64,000 nucleotides of DNA from Candidatus Saccharicenans sp. Lineage in GTDB: Bacteria > Acidobacteriota > Aminicenantia > Aminicenantales > Saccharicenantaceae. Both the position numbers and the translations under genes were made by a program. How positions within the stretch are numbered: position 1 is the stretch's first letter; each line of letters begins with the position of its first letter. Under the pieces are notes generated by a model. It had not been told where the DNA came from and made no database searches. It saw only the letters and a program-made list of their open reading frames with translations. Shown here piece after piece: positions 1-13,311 of this stretch. The stretch spans positions 124,001-188,000 of the forward strand of contig JASEIU010000003.1 of the NCBI GenBank assembly GCA_030017715.1, read 5' to 3'.

Positions 1-903
1 TTCCCCGGCCTCGGTTTCCCTGGCCCGGTAAACCCGGTAACCGGCCAGGTCCCTCTCCTGGCCGGGAAGCCAGGAAATGGTCACCCCTTCGCTCCCGCCG
101 AGAGCCCTGAGCTCAGCCGGCGGAGCCGGGGGAAAAACATCCACCGCCCTTACCTCCAGGATTTCCGAATCGGCGCTCTCCCTGTATTCTTCGCCGCTGA
201 CCACAATGCTCCTGACCAGATAGCGATAGGTAAGACCGAAGGAAAAATTCAGGTCTTCAAATTCGGTCCGGGTCAGCGGACGGTCGTTGATAAGCCTGAA
301 CTCTCCGCCCTCGCTCCGGTAAAGGTTATAAAAAACCTTCTCCTTCAGCGGCCGGCCGTCCAGGCCGGCTGTCGGGACTTCCCAGCTCAGGCTGATCATC
401 TGCTCTCCAACCTCAGCCCGCAGGCCCGACGGCGGAAGCGGTAACACTTCCGGCCTGACGGCCGCCAGGTTTGAGATTTCCGACCAGCCCCCCTTTTTTC
501 CTTTTGTTCGCAGACCGAACAGATAATTTTTGCCGGCTGCTTTTTCCATCTCCAGCCGGAGAACGGCCCGGCCGGGGCCGACTTCCAGCCGGCCGATTTC
601 CTGTCCGGAAAGCGGCCGGGAATATTTCAGAAAGGACCTGTGGACCCCGGCCCCTGAAATCTCTTCCGTTTTCGCTTCCATCACTCTTATCTCAATTGAA
701 GACACCTCCAGCGGGGCCCCGTTCAGGTAAGTGCGGGGCACCGTCCAGGTGAACAGCAGACGATCCGCTTGCTGAACCGCTCTGAAATCCGACACGGCCT
801 GAGGCACCCTGGGCACAGGCTCCTGGAGCTGTCCCTTGCGACCGCATCCGGAATCTAACAGAATCAAAAAGAAGGCAGCAATTATGAGTGCGCTTTTCTT
901 CAT
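1..903 (-). CDS. FnIII-like lipoprotein, partial (C-terminus beyond window)
   Basis: Translating the minus strand from an ATG at 903 gives an open frame of 301 codons running off the window edge. It starts [20 protein letters not shown], a signal peptide ending in a lipobox-like site with the lipidated Cys at residue 20; the Asp at -3 is unusual. The rest looks like repeated fibronectin type III modules, with Trp/Tyr-rich strands such as LSWEVP, YNLYRSEGG and ISWLPGQERDLAGYRVYR. The ATG overlaps the hslU stop by one base (TGATG), so translation is probably coupled to hslU. A periplasm-facing, envelope-anchored adhesive or scaffold role is inferred only; no enzymatic motif is visible. Confidence 0.75.
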   Translation of the reverse strand, partial: MKKSALIIAAFFLILLDSGCGRKGQLQEPVPRVPQAVSDFRAVQQADRLLFTWTVPRTYLNGAPLEVSSIEIRVMEAKTEEISGAGVHRSFLKYSRPLSGQEIGRLEVGPGRAVLRLEMEKAAGKNYLFGLRTKGKKGGWSEISNLAAVRPEVLPLPPSGLRAEVGEQMISLSWEVPTAGLDGRPLKEKVFYNLYRSEGGEFRLINDRPLTRTEFEDLNFSFGLTYRYLVRSIVVSGEEYRESADSEILEVRAVDVFPPAPPAELRALGGSEGVTISWLPGQERDLAGYRVYRARETEAGE

Positions 904-2315
904 CACAGGATGAATTTTCTGAGGTCCTGGTCTTTAAGGATTTCGCTGAGCTGCTTCTGGACGTATTCCCTGGTGATCACGATCTTCCGGTCGGCCAGAT
1001 TGGGAGCTTCGAATGAAATTTCCTCCATGACCTTTTCCATCACCGTGTGCAACCTTCTGGCCCCGATATTTTCGGCTTCCTGGTTGACCTTCTCGGCAAT
1101 GGCCGCAATCTCATCTATGGCTTCCGTAGTGAATTCCACCTCCACCCCTTCAGTAGCCAGAAGGGCCCGGTACTGCTTGATCAGGGCATTTTCAGTTTCA
1201 GTCAGGATGCGCACGAAATCTTCTCTGGTGAGAGGAGACAGTTCAACCCTGATCGGAAAACGTCCCTGAAGTTCCGGAATCAGGTCCGAGGGCTTGGTCA
1301 CATGGAAGGCCCCGGCGGCAATAAATAGTATATGGTCGGTTTTAACCAGCCCGTAACGGGTATTGACGGTAGTCCCTTCAATTATGGGCAGCAGGTCCCG
1401 CTGGACTCCTTCCCGACTGACGTCGGGACCGACTCCCGATTCCCGGCCAGCCACTTTATCCAGCTCGTCCAGAAATATAATTCCTGATTGCTCAACTCTT
1501 TCTATGGCCAGGCGGGAAACCTGGTCCATGTCCACCAGTCTCTTTTCCTCGTCTTCCAGCAAAATTTCCCTGGCCTCTTTGATCTTTACCCGGCGCTTCT
1601 TGGTCTTGCCGCCGAACATGCCGGGCAGGATTTCCTGAATCTGGACCCCGATTTCCTCAAAGCCGTTGCTGCTTATGAACTCAAAAGGCGGGGCCGGCCT
1701 TTCCTTGACTTCAATCTCCACCATTCGCTCATCCAGCTGGCCGGAACGCAGCTGGCGCCGCAACCGTTCCCTGGTCTTGAGCATTTCCTTCTGTTCCTCA
1801 TCCGCTGCCCTCGGTTCTTGACGACGGTTGGCCAGCGACCGGCCGGGCAGAAGCAGGTCCAGCAGCTTTTCTTCCACATTGGCCATGGCCTTGGCTTCAA
1901 TTTCCTTGATTTTCTCCTGCTTGACCATGTCCACCGCAATCCGCACCAGGTCCCTGATCATCGATTCCACATCCCGCCCGACATAGCCGACCTCGGTGAA
2001 CCGGCTGGCTTCAATCTTCAGGAAAGGCGAGGAGGTCAGCTTGGCCAGCCGACGGGAAATCTCCGTTTTGCCGACTCCGGTGGGACCGATCATCAGAATA
2101 TTTTTGGGAGCAATTTCATCGCCCAGCTCGGGCGGCAGCTTGCGGCGCCGGAAGCGGTTGCGCAGGGCGATGGCCACGGCTTTCTTGGCGGCTTTCTGGC
2201 CGATGATGTACTTGTCCAGCTCGGCCACGATCTGCTGGGGAGTAAGCTCTCCCTCCGGCTCGCCGAACACCAGTTTGGTTTCGTTCAGCACTTTGCCTTC
2301 CAGTTCAATAGCCAT
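903..2315 (-). CDS. hslU: ATP-dependent protease ATPase subunit HslU (ClpY)
   Basis: This is the AAA+ unfoldase of the HslUV protease, which unfolds substrates in the cytoplasm and feeds them to HslV. The 470-residue protein opens with the family-typical [17 protein letters not shown] segment and carries a Walker A loop (GPTGVGKTE), the pore-region GYVGRDVES motif, a variable I-domain, Walker B (IIFLDELDK) and a sensor region near GRFPIRVEL. The C-terminal tail ends DLRKFIL, the kind of tail that docks into HslV. Length matches the family. Its ATG overlaps the hslV stop by one base (TGATG) and its stop overlaps the downstream lipoprotein start the same way, giving a tightly coupled three-gene unit. 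Confidence 0.97.
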   Translation of the reverse strand: MAIELEGKVLNETKLVFGEPEGELTPQQIVAELDKYIIGQKAAKKAVAIALRNRFRRRKLPPELGDEIAPKNILMIGPTGVGKTEISRRLAKLTSSPFLKIEASRFTEVGYVGRDVESMIRDLVRIAVDMVKQEKIKEIEAKAMANVEEKLLDLLLPGRSLANRRQEPRAADEEQKEMLKTRERLRRQLRSGQLDERMVEIEVKERPAPPFEFISSNGFEEIGVQIQEILPGMFGGKTKKRRVKIKEAREILLEDEEKRLVDMDQVSRLAIERVEQSGIIFLDELDKVAGRESGVGPDVSREGVQRDLLPIIEGTTVNTRYGLVKTDHILFIAAGAFHVTKPSDLIPELQGRFPIRVELSPLTREDFVRILTETENALIKQYRALLATEGVEVEFTTEAIDEIAAIAEKVNQEAENIGARRLHTVMEKVMEEISFEAPNLADRKIVITREYVQKQLSEILKDQDLRKFIL

Positions 2316-2851
2316 CAGATTTCCTCTACCGTAAAGTTTTCGTTGGTGTAAACGCAGATTTCCGAGGCAATCCGGAGAGCTTCCAGGGCAATTTCCCGGG
2401 CGCTAAGGTCGGTATGCTTGACCAGAGCCCGGGCCGCGGCCAGGGCGTACGGACCGCCCGAACCAACCGCGGTCAGCCCGTCGTCGGGCTCGACCACATC
2501 GCCTGTCCCGGAAATGAGGAAAGTGTTGCCGGCATCGGCCACGATCAACAGGGCATCCAGCTGGCGGAGCGATTTGTCCAGCCTCCAGTCCTTGGCCAGC
2601 TCAATGGCCGCCCGCGACAGATTGCCCCGATACTCTTCCAGCTTGCCCTCGAACCGGGCAAACAGGGCAAAAGCGTCGGAGGTAGCCCCGGCAAAACCGG
2701 CCAGGACCTGACCTTTGTAAAGACGCCTGACCTTCTGAGCCGTGCTCTTGAGCACGGTCTGACCCATGGTGACCTGGCCGTCCCCGGCCATGACCACCCG
2801 CCCCTTATGCCTGATGCAGAGAACTGTGGTTGACTTAATCATTTCTTTCAT
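2315..2851 (-). CDS. hslV: ATP-dependent protease peptidase subunit HslV (ClpQ)
   Basis: Proteasome-beta-like threonine peptidase that forms the proteolytic chamber of HslUV. After a 7-residue propeptide the mature enzyme should begin at Thr8 ([10 protein letters not shown]), followed by the conserved [19 protein letters not shown] and [14 protein letters not shown] blocks. It ends [11 protein letters not shown] as in other HslV proteins. A second in-frame ATG at 2842 (MIKSTT) would give a shorter propeptide. The only good -10 box lies just 14 bases before the first ATG, so the second start is a real possibility. First gene of the hslV-hslU-lipoprotein unit. Confidence 0.96.
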   Translation of the reverse strand: MKEMIKSTTVLCIRHKGRVVMAGDGQVTMGQTVLKSTAQKVRRLYKGQVLAGFAGATSDAFALFARFEGKLEEYRGNLSRAAIELAKDWRLDKSLRQLDALLIVADAGNTFLISGTGDVVEPDDGLTAVGSGGPYALAAARALVKHTDLSAREIALEALRIASEICVYTNENFTVEEI

Positions 2852-3258
2852 CTTCTTTGCTTTGATTATACAATAAAAAATCCCCTCTGGTAAGGATGGG
2901 ACCGGCCGGAAAAGCTTCCTTCAGTCGACGGCCTTTAAGCCCGCCGGCAGCGGCTATTAATTTATGTTTAATCAATCAATTACATTTTTTTTGAACCGGA
3001 CGCCGGCCGGGGTGTCCAATCATCTGGCCATGCCATTAACTGTGGCCTGGAGCCGGGAAGACACTTTTTTATTCTCACTTTAAGGCCGGATTGTTAAAAT
3101 CTCTCTTCCCCCGGAGGAGAGTTGCCGATATTCGACCGGATACTCGCCCTGGTGCCGCCTGACCGCGCCAGGAACCCTAATTCCAATCCTTAAAGCCCCC
3201 CGTTTTTTGCTTTCACTGCTTTTGTTTTTATGGTATTAATTCACAAGGAGAAGGAGAG
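2852..3258. other. Divergent intergenic region hslV / NTP-transferase
   Basis: Apart from the hslV promoter and a strong ribosome site (AAGGAGAAGGAGAG) before the gene on the right, no gene, repeat or clear hairpin was seen. A TTGTTT...TATTAA-like element near 3220-3240 may serve the right-hand gene but is not convincing. Confidence 0.4.
2865..2893 (-). promoter_or_regulatory. Putative sigma70-type promoter of hslVU
   Basis: On the minus strand TTACCA (2893-2888) and a perfect TATAAT (2870-2865) are separated by 17 bases. Transcription would begin only about 7 bases before the first hslV ATG, implying an almost leaderless message or use of the ATG at 2842. Confidence 0.45.
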
Positions 3259-4185
3259 ATGAAGAAATTATCCCTGGTCATCATGGCTGCGGGCATAGGC
3301 AGCCGTTACGGCGGCCTGAAGCAGGTCGACCCGGTCGGGCCGAACGGCGAGCTCATTATCGACTATTCCCTGTTTGATGCCCGGAGGTCCGGGATTGAAC
3401 ACGTGGTTTTTATCATCCGTCGCGACCTGAAGGATATTTTCCTGGAAAAAATCGGCTTAAGGGCCGAAAGGTATTTTAGCGTTGATTATGTTTTGCAGGA
3501 CCTGGATAAGGCCCTGCCCGCCGGTTTCAAGGTGCCTGAAAACCGGATTAAACCCTGGGGAACAGGCCAGGCCGTCCTTCTCTGTCGCGGCGCGGTTTCA
3601 GGAAATTTCATATTGATCAACGCCGACGATTTCTACGGCTTCGACGCCATAAAAAAGCTGGCCTTTTATATGATGGAGGTCGAGGATAAGGCCACTTCGT
3701 ACGATTACGCCCTGGTCGGCTACCGGCTCGGGCACACCCTGTCCGAACACGGGCACGTGGCCCGTGGCATCTGCCGGATTTCGGAAGACGGATTTCTGAT
3801 GGATTTGCGGGAGCGGACCAGGGTGAAGAAGTTTGAAGACGGCATCAAATACACCGAGGACGGCCAGACCTGGCATCCGCTTTCCCCGGACGACATAGCT
3901 TCGATGAATATCTTTGGCCTGACTCCGAGTATTTTCGACGAGCTGGAAAAACGTTTTCACAAATTCCTGACCGACCCGGCCACCGACCTCAGCCGGTCTG
4001 AATTCTACATTCCGGAGGTGGTGGGCTCGCTCTGCCGCGAGAAAAAAGCCAGAGTCCGGGTTCTGACCACCGAGGATCAGTGGTATGGAGTCACTTACCA
4101 GGAGGACCGGCCCTGGGTTCAGGCTGGAATCCGGAAGTTGATTCAGTCCGGCTGGTACCCGGAGAGACTCTGGCTGCGAAAATAG
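3259..4185 (+). CDS. Sugar-phosphate nucleotidyltransferase (NTP_transferase family)
   Basis: A 308-residue cytoplasmic enzyme with the pyrophosphorylase signature: MAAGIGSRYGGLKQ at residues 9-22 binds the nucleotide triphosphate, and NADDFYG places a metal-binding Asp near residue 123. The family transfers an NMP from NTP to a sugar-1-phosphate to make an activated sugar; the specific sugar and base cannot be read from sequence. Start chosen because AAGGAGAAGGAGAG precedes the ATG. It stands alone between the hslVU unit and a beta-galactosidase, so context gives no pathway. A member of the conserved stand-alone bacterial group rather than a typical rmlA/galU; this last point is judged from the distinct GGLKQVDPVGPNGE motif. 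Confidence 0.85.
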   Translation: MKKLSLVIMAAGIGSRYGGLKQVDPVGPNGELIIDYSLFDARRSGIEHVVFIIRRDLKDIFLEKIGLRAERYFSVDYVLQDLDKALPAGFKVPENRIKPWGTGQAVLLCRGAVSGNFILINADDFYGFDAIKKLAFYMMEVEDKATSYDYALVGYRLGHTLSEHGHVARGICRISEDGFLMDLRERTRVKKFEDGIKYTEDGQTWHPLSPDDIASMNIFGLTPSIFDELEKRFHKFLTDPATDLSRSEFYIPEVVGSLCREKKARVRVLTTEDQWYGVTYQEDRPWVQAGIRKLIQSGWYPERLWLRK

Positions 4186-7781
<3,596 letters not shown>

Positions 7782-8088
7782 AAAGACAGCGGCCGAGTTT
7801 ATTATCTTATATGTTGCATCCGGGCAGATCTTTCAGAGTGCCCGATACTTCAGGCCTTAACCCGGGGAAACCCGGCCCCGGGCCTGCAGAACCAGGTCCG
7901 GGCGTCATCCGGAATCGGCCGTTTCTTATGAATTCAGGGGGGGGAAAACGGCCTTAAAAATTTTAAGTGAAAGAAATGACCAGATTATTCGTATAAATAT
8001 AGGGAGTCATAATTGAACCGTCCCTGAAAAGGTTGATTGACTGCCCCGCTATCTGCTGGTAGGCTGAAATCAATCAGAGTATAAATTT
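7782..8088. other. Intergenic region, nothing identified
   Basis: GC-rich stretch with short self-complementary CCCGG/CCGGG tracts near 7860-7900 and A/T-rich DNA from 7950. No good -35/-10 pair or terminator was recognised ahead of the kinase remnant. Confidence 0.35.
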
Positions 8089-9656
8089 ATGAAATGCCCT
8101 GCCTGCGGAAAGGAAAACAGCCAGGACACCCGTTTTTGCGGGTATTGCGGCCGAGAGCTGAACATTCAGCCGGATAAACCTCCTTACGAGGTCACCAAAA
8201 CCTATCAAACTCCACAGGGGCGTTACAGCCGGGGCACGGTCATCGCCGACCGCTATGAGGTCATTGAATTTCTTGGTGAAGGCGGCATGGGGGCCGTTTA
8301 CCGGGTCTATGATAAAAAGCTGAAGGAAGCAGTCGCCCTCAAGTTCCTCAGGCCAGAAATCTCGATGGAACCAAGGCTGATTGAACGCTTTCAGGCCGAA
8401 CTGAAGCTGGAGTCGCCGCCCGACCCGCGGGAAATAAATCCCGGGCTGTCTGAAGAAATGTGCCGCATAATCCTCCGCTGTCTGGAAAAAAAATCCTGAG
8501 GCCCGCTACCAGACGGCAGAGGAATTGATTGTCGACCTCAAGGCTCTGGCCGAAGACCAATCATCGGTGACGAGACAGACTCCTTCCTCAAGGAAGACTC
8601 CGACTGCCACAGCGCGGTCGACACCTCCGCCTGAAACGAGCAAACGGCTGTTCGGGCCCGGCCCGGCCTCTCAGGAAGAGAGAATTAAGATCCAGCCGGC
8701 CACCAGGAAATCCAGGGCCCGAAAATTCTTTTCAGCCCTGTTGCTGCTCATCATCATCCTGGCCGCCGGTTCGCTGATCAAGGTCGCTCTGAATAACACT
8801 CTGTTCAAGTTCCTGTCAGGCAGCAAGAAAACCGCCCGTCAGTTACCGGGCCCGGGCGGAGACGGGAGGGAACTGCCCCGGGTTGCAATAAACAGGGAAC
8901 CAGAGGCCGGTCACAGTCCAGCCGGCCCGGGCGTCACGACCGAACTCCCGCCGTTTGTCACCGCTGCCCTCAGGGAAAGCTACAAGTATCTCCAGAGCAA
9001 AGATGCCGAAAATTTTCAGAAAACACTGAACGAGCTGAGAGCGGCCATACCGCCGGATTCGCCCTATGCCCAGGCCCTGAATGAGATAGAAAACAAAGTG
9101 CAAGAGAGCCGGAGCCTGGAAAAGCCGGGAAGCTGGAAGAATCAAAGGGCAGCCTGGCTCACGGCGAAACCAGGATGCGCCGGCTTCTGGACCAGGTTAA
9201 AGAAAAAGAGCAGGCCGATGAAGCCCGAAAAAGAATGGAAGCCTCACGCTCCCGGGCCGAACAAAAACTTAAAGGCGGAAAGGTTAACCTGCTTTACTGG
9301 GTGGCTTCGGAAAAAGAAAAGGATGCCCTCACCAGCTATAACAAGAACGATTTCAGCTCGGCCGAAACTCTTTATAACATTCTTTCCCGGGTATATGAAT
9401 CGAGTCCGGAGGCGGGCGGCGAAGAGGCCGGCCTGCAAAAGTTAAGGTCCATGGCCTGAGCTCCAGGAAGGCTGCCGAAACGATAAAAGAGAAGGCCAAA
9501 CCGGACGAAGCCTGGCTCTTTAACTGGGGTAATGATTACCTCAATCAGGCTGATCAAGAGGCTCGCCGGCACGCTTATCCGGTGGCCGCCGAACTTTATA
9601 TTGCGGCTACCTTCCTGTTTGAAAAAGCCCGACTGACCCGGTCTCCTTCCGAATAA
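8089..9656 (+). pseudogene. Decayed zinc-ribbon Ser/Thr protein kinase (internal deletion and three frameshifts)
   Basis: The reading starts MKCPACGKENSQDTRFCGYC, a two-CxxC zinc ribbon, then a Hanks kinase N-lobe (GEGGMGAVYRVYD, VALKFL). At about 8400 it jumps from ERFQAELK straight to SPPDPREINPG, a C-lobe segment, so roughly the whole catalytic centre (HRD, DFG) is missing. A one-base slip in the A8 run near 8490-8497 moves the frame: the continuation PEARYQTAEELIVDLKAL, a TM helix (LLLLIIILAAG, about 8740) and a helical tail lie in the next frame. A further shift falls near 9118-9135 and another near 9445-9455, after which the C-terminus (DEAWLFNWGNDYLNQADQEA) runs to TAA at 9656. All segments clearly belong to one ancestral membrane kinase; it cannot make an active enzyme. 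The same zinc-ribbon/kinase layout recurs in the gene at 13312-16017. Confidence 0.85.
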
Positions 9657-9900
9657 AACGGACCTCCCTGCTGAATTCCCGGTTTCCCCTGCCGCCTGTT
9701 TCTCGCCCTCCGCTAAATTGAAATGACCAGCCCACTCCGCCCCCTCTCCTGTTCAGGAGGTAAGAGACCGGCCGGAGTCCTTCCCTCCCGGCGTTCAGGT
9801 TGCTTTTCGTACTTCCGAAGAAAGTGAGAATTGTATTAATGAGCCAGTTTTTATAAATTATTGGTACCATAACCATCAATTCCGTCTCCCGGAGAAAAAC

Positions 9901-12600
9901 ATGAAGGGCAAGACATTAATCATTAAAATCATGATCGGGCTGGCTCTGGCGGCAGTTGTTTTCGTCCTGATAAATTTAATCTCAGAAGCCGGAGCTGAGA
10001 CAACCCGGCCTCAGGTCGGGAAGCCGGGTCCGGCCAACCTTCCGTTCCTGAATCCGGAGCTTCCGCCGGAAATCCGGGCTGCGGATGTTGTCAATCGTTT
10101 AACGCTCGAAGAAAAAGTCAGTCAGATGATGCATGAGGCGCCGGCCATTCCCAGACTCGGCCTTCCTCAGTACAACTGGTGGAACGAATGTCTCCACGGA
10201 GTGGCCCGGGCCGGTCTGGCCACGGTCTTTCCTCAGGCAATAGGTCTGGCCGCCGCCTGGGATAGCGAGTTGATGCTTCAGGTGGCCACGGCCATTTCCG
10301 ATGAAGCCAGAGCCAAGCATCACCAATTTGTCCGCCGGAGCAAGCGCGGCCTTTACCAGGGCCTTACCTTCTGGTCGCCCAATATTAATCTCTTCCGCGA
10401 CCCGCGCTGGGGCCGGGGCATGGAAACCTATGGAGAAGACCCCTATCTTACCGGACTTCTGGCTGTCAGTTTCATCCGGGGACTTCAGGGAGATCATCCA
10501 AAATATTTTAAGGCAATCGCCACGGCCAAGCACTACGCGGTCCACAGCGGCCCGGAACCGGACCGTCACTCTTTCGACGCCATAGTGGATGCGCCCACGC
10601 TTCGCAGCAGCTATTTGCCCCATTTTGAGACGGCCGTCCGCGAGGGCGGCGCCTATTCGGTAATGTGCGCCTACAACCGCTTTCAGAACCTGCCCTGCTG
10701 CGGCAGTCCCTTTCTGCTGAACGACATCCTGCGGAAAGAATGGGGATTCGAAGGCTTCGTGGTTTCCGACTGCTGGGCAATAAACGACATCTATGCTTAC
10801 CATAAAGTGGTCCCGACGCTGGCCGAGGCGGCCGCCATGGCGGTCAAAGCCGGAACAGACCTCAACTGCGGACGCTGCTATGCGACGCTGGTTGAAGGCG
10901 TTAAAAAGGGGCTGGTGGATGAAGCCGTTATAGACACTGCGGTCAAGCGATTGTTCATTGCTCGCTTCAGGCTGGGAATGTTCGACCCGCCGGAAAGCGT
11001 GCCTTACGCTCAAATTCCCTATTCGGTGGTGGATTCCATGAAACATCGCCTCCTGGCACTTGAAGCCGCCAGAAAATCCATCGTGCTTCTTCAGAACCAT
11101 CAAGATACCCTGCCCTTCCCGAAATCTTTTAAGTCTCTGGCGGTAATCGGACCAAACGCCGACCAGGTGGAAGTCCTCCTGGGCAATTACAACGGATTTC
11201 CGGCTGACCCGACGACTCCCCTGCGGGGGTTGAAAGAAATGCTTGAGCCGGACACTGAAATAATCTACGAGCCGGGAACAGACTGGGCCGAAGGAATTCC
11301 GGTGCTGTCTGTTATTCCTTCCGAATTTCTTAAGCCCCTGGCCGAAGAAGGCAGGAGCGGACTGCGGGGAGAATATTTCAGCAATCAAAACTTCAGGGGA
11401 AAACCCGTTGCCGACAGGATTGACCCGGTTGTTGATTTTAACTGGTGGGAAGAAGCTCCGCTGCCGGGACTCGACGACGATAACTTCAGCGTTCGCTGGA
11501 CAGGCTGGCTGATTCCGCCGGAAAGCGGCGAATACTATCTGGGGGGAGAAGGTTTCAACTCTTTTAAGATTTATCTCGACCACCGGCTCCTGGTGAGTTA
11601 CAACGGGGAGCACGAAACTCACCGGGTTGCCAAAAAAGTATTTCTGGAAAAGGGCAAACCGGCGGCCATAAAGATTGAGTTCAGCCACCGGGCCCGAACC
11701 GCCCGGATGCATCTGCTCTGGAAAAAGCCGGCCCCCGACGCTCTGGAACGGGCAGTGGCTGCCGCCAGAAAAGCCGAGGCGGTTATTCTCTTTCTCGGAC
11801 TATCACCCCGGCTGGAAGGCGAGGAGATGGATGTCCCCGTTCCGGGTTTTAAGGGTGGAGATCGACTGACTCTCGACCTGCCGGTCAATCAGGAAAAACT
11901 CATGGAAGAAGTGGTCAGGGCGGCTGAGGGTAAGCCTGTGGCCCTGGTGCTTCTGAACGGCAGTCCTCTTTCCGTCAACCGGGCAGCAGAACTGGTCCCG
12001 GCCATTGTTGAAGCCTGGTACCCGGGCCAGGCGGCCGGGAAGGCGATTGCCGAGGTGCTTTTCGGCGATTACAACCCGGCCGGACGGCTGCCGGTCACTT
12101 TTTACAGGTCAGCCGACGACCTGCCCGATTTTTCCGATTACCGGATGGAAGGACGCACCTATCGCTATTTCAGAAAAGAACCTCTATTCCCGTTCGGCTA
12201 TGGCCTCTCCTACACCCGCTTCAGCTATTCCGGGTTATCCATGCCGGGAACCATCAAAGCCGGCGACGGGCTGTCCATATCGGTTGAGGTGAAAAATACC
12301 GGAGGCCGCGACGGCGAAGAGGTGATTCAGGTCTATCTCAGTCGGCCCGATTCCCGCTCTCCGGTCAATCCGATTCGCTGGCTGGCTGCCGTCAAAAGAA
12401 TTTTCCTGCGGGCCGGAGAAAAGCAGAGAATTACCCTGACCGTGCGTCCGAGAGAGATGATGACCTATGACCGGGAAGGCCGCCCGGTGATAGAAACCGG
12501 CCGGCTGGTAGTCTCGGTCGGAGGTCAACAGCCCGGCTTCAGGGGCCGGCTGTCCGCCGCCACCACCGGCGTCCTGACCAGAACGATTAAAATAAAATGA
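9901..12600 (+). CDS. Secreted GH3 beta-glucosidase/beta-xylosidase with PA14 insert
   Basis: 899 residues with an N-terminal membrane/signal segment (IMIGLALAAVVFVLINLI). The (beta/alpha)8 domain has YNWWNECLHGVARAG, GRGMETYGEDPYL, KHYAVHSGPEPDRHSFD and VVSDCWAINDI, with the nucleophile Asp at about residue 290. The second alpha/beta domain (SIVLLQN, AVIGPNAD) is split by a PA14-type carbohydrate-binding module around residues 480-615 (LRGEYFSNQNFRG, WTGWLIPPESGEYYL), followed by the C-terminal FnIII-like domain (VEVKNTGGRDGEEVIQVYL). The WWNE-LHGVA motif is frequent in xylosidase-type GH3 enzymes, so a beta-xyloside or beta-glucoside substrate are both possible. Only a weak GGAGAAA ribosome site precedes the ATG. 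Confidence 0.93.
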   Translation: MKGKTLIIKIMIGLALAAVVFVLINLISEAGAETTRPQVGKPGPANLPFLNPELPPEIRAADVVNRLTLEEKVSQMMHEAPAIPRLGLPQYNWWNECLHGVARAGLATVFPQAIGLAAAWDSELMLQVATAISDEARAKHHQFVRRSKRGLYQGLTFWSPNINLFRDPRWGRGMETYGEDPYLTGLLAVSFIRGLQGDHPKYFKAIATAKHYAVHSGPEPDRHSFDAIVDAPTLRSSYLPHFETAVREGGAYSVMCAYNRFQNLPCCGSPFLLNDILRKEWGFEGFVVSDCWAINDIYAYHKVVPTLAEAAAMAVKAGTDLNCGRCYATLVEGVKKGLVDEAVIDTAVKRLFIARFRLGMFDPPESVPYAQIPYSVVDSMKHRLLALEAARKSIVLLQNHQDTLPFPKSFKSLAVIGPNADQVEVLLGNYNGFPADPTTPLRGLKEMLEPDTEIIYEPGTDWAEGIPVLSVIPSEFLKPLAEEGRSGLRGEYFSNQNFRGKPVADRIDPVVDFNWWEEAPLPGLDDDNFSVRWTGWLIPPESGEYYLGGEGFNSFKIYLDHRLLVSYNGEHETHRVAKKVFLEKGKPAAIKIEFSHRARTARMHLLWKKPAPDALERAVAAARKAEAVILFLGLSPRLEGEEMDVPVPGFKGGDRLTLDLPVNQEKLMEEVVRAAEGKPVALVLLNGSPLSVNRAAELVPAIVEAWYPGQAAGKAIAEVLFGDYNPAGRLPVTFYRSADDLPDFSDYRMEGRTYRYFRKEPLFPFGYGLSYTRFSYSGLSMPGTIKAGDGLSISVEVKNTGGRDGEEVIQVYLSRPDSRSPVNPIRWLAAVKRIFLRAGEKQRITLTVRPREMMTYDREGRPVIETGRLVVSVGGQQPGFRGRLSAATTGVLTRTIKIK

Positions 12601-12807
12601 GTTGTCGGGCAAGACCGGCTTAAAGCCAGGAATTGAGAAGGCTGAGCTGGCGGCCGGTTTGAGAAGCTGCTTAGCCGGAGGGGTGGTCCGACGGAACTCC
12701 ATGGTTTCCTCCGGCGCCTGAGCCCCAACGGCAAAGACAACAGATTCTGGCCCTCCTCGCAGGTTGCAGGAAAAAGAAATCAGGGTAGGACGCTACCTCC
12801 CGTCTAC

Positions 12808-13173
12808 TTACCCATCACCCTTTATGGGTGGACGGACTATTATCTCCGGGTCTTCAACCAGCAGTCTCCCGTCAACAAAGGCAGTCACCAGATAAGGATA
12901 AGTTCCAGGCGGAGCGCCGGCCAGCACCCTGGCACTTATTTCCATTTTTTTGCTCGCCTCTAATATGGTGGCATAGAATTGTCTTCCCAGCGGAGAAAAG
13001 GGCGATTTGATTACCAGGCCTAAATGGAAGGGCAGGGATCTGTCCTATCTCCAGCTGATGATATCATCAGGACGAACTTCGATTCTGGCGGGTTTACACT
13101 CCAGCTTTCGTGCCGACTTCAATCTCAGCCTTACCACCACGGCCCTCGGTTTCATCCTTCCTTTCGGTTTCAT
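12808..13173 (-). pseudogene. Small cupredoxin-like protein interrupted by an in-frame TAG
   Basis: On the minus strand a near-perfect ribosome site (GGAGGG, 6 bases of spacing) precedes ATG at 13173. The frame runs 42 codons (MKPKGRMKPRAVVVRLRLKS ... EVRPDDIISWR), meets TAG at 13047-13045, and then continues in the same frame for 78 good codons (DRSLPFHLGLVIKSPFSPLG ... LLVEDPEIIVRPP) to TAA at 12810-12808. The VRPDDIISWR / LPFHL / SPFSPLG / PPGTYPYLVTAFV pattern resembles a cupredoxin-like beta sandwich, but the His-Cys-His-Met copper ligands are not visible, so the fold is a guess and no function is claimed. It lies 138 bases downstream of, and on the same strand as, the interrupted kinase. 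One nonsense mutation, a sequence error or readthrough would each explain the layout. Confidence 0.6.
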
Positions 13174-13311
13174 TTTTTCCCTCCTTTTTACATCCTCCTG
13201 GCTCACACGGCCGGGGACTTCAGTCAAACAATATATTTTTATCAGGATGCGGAATCCTGTCTTTTGCAGAATTTAAAATCGAGAATATTGCCCCCTTTGT
13301 CTTTTTCCCCG

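Noticed and set aside
1488-2351. Plus-strand open frame across hslU/hslV
   Set aside because: Antisense shadow of two universal genes; no coding signals of its own.
10099-11712. Long minus-strand open frame of 537 codons inside the GH3 gene
   Set aside because: It is antisense to a clearly recognisable GH3 gene and arises from its codon bias; its translation has no family features and no ribosome site.
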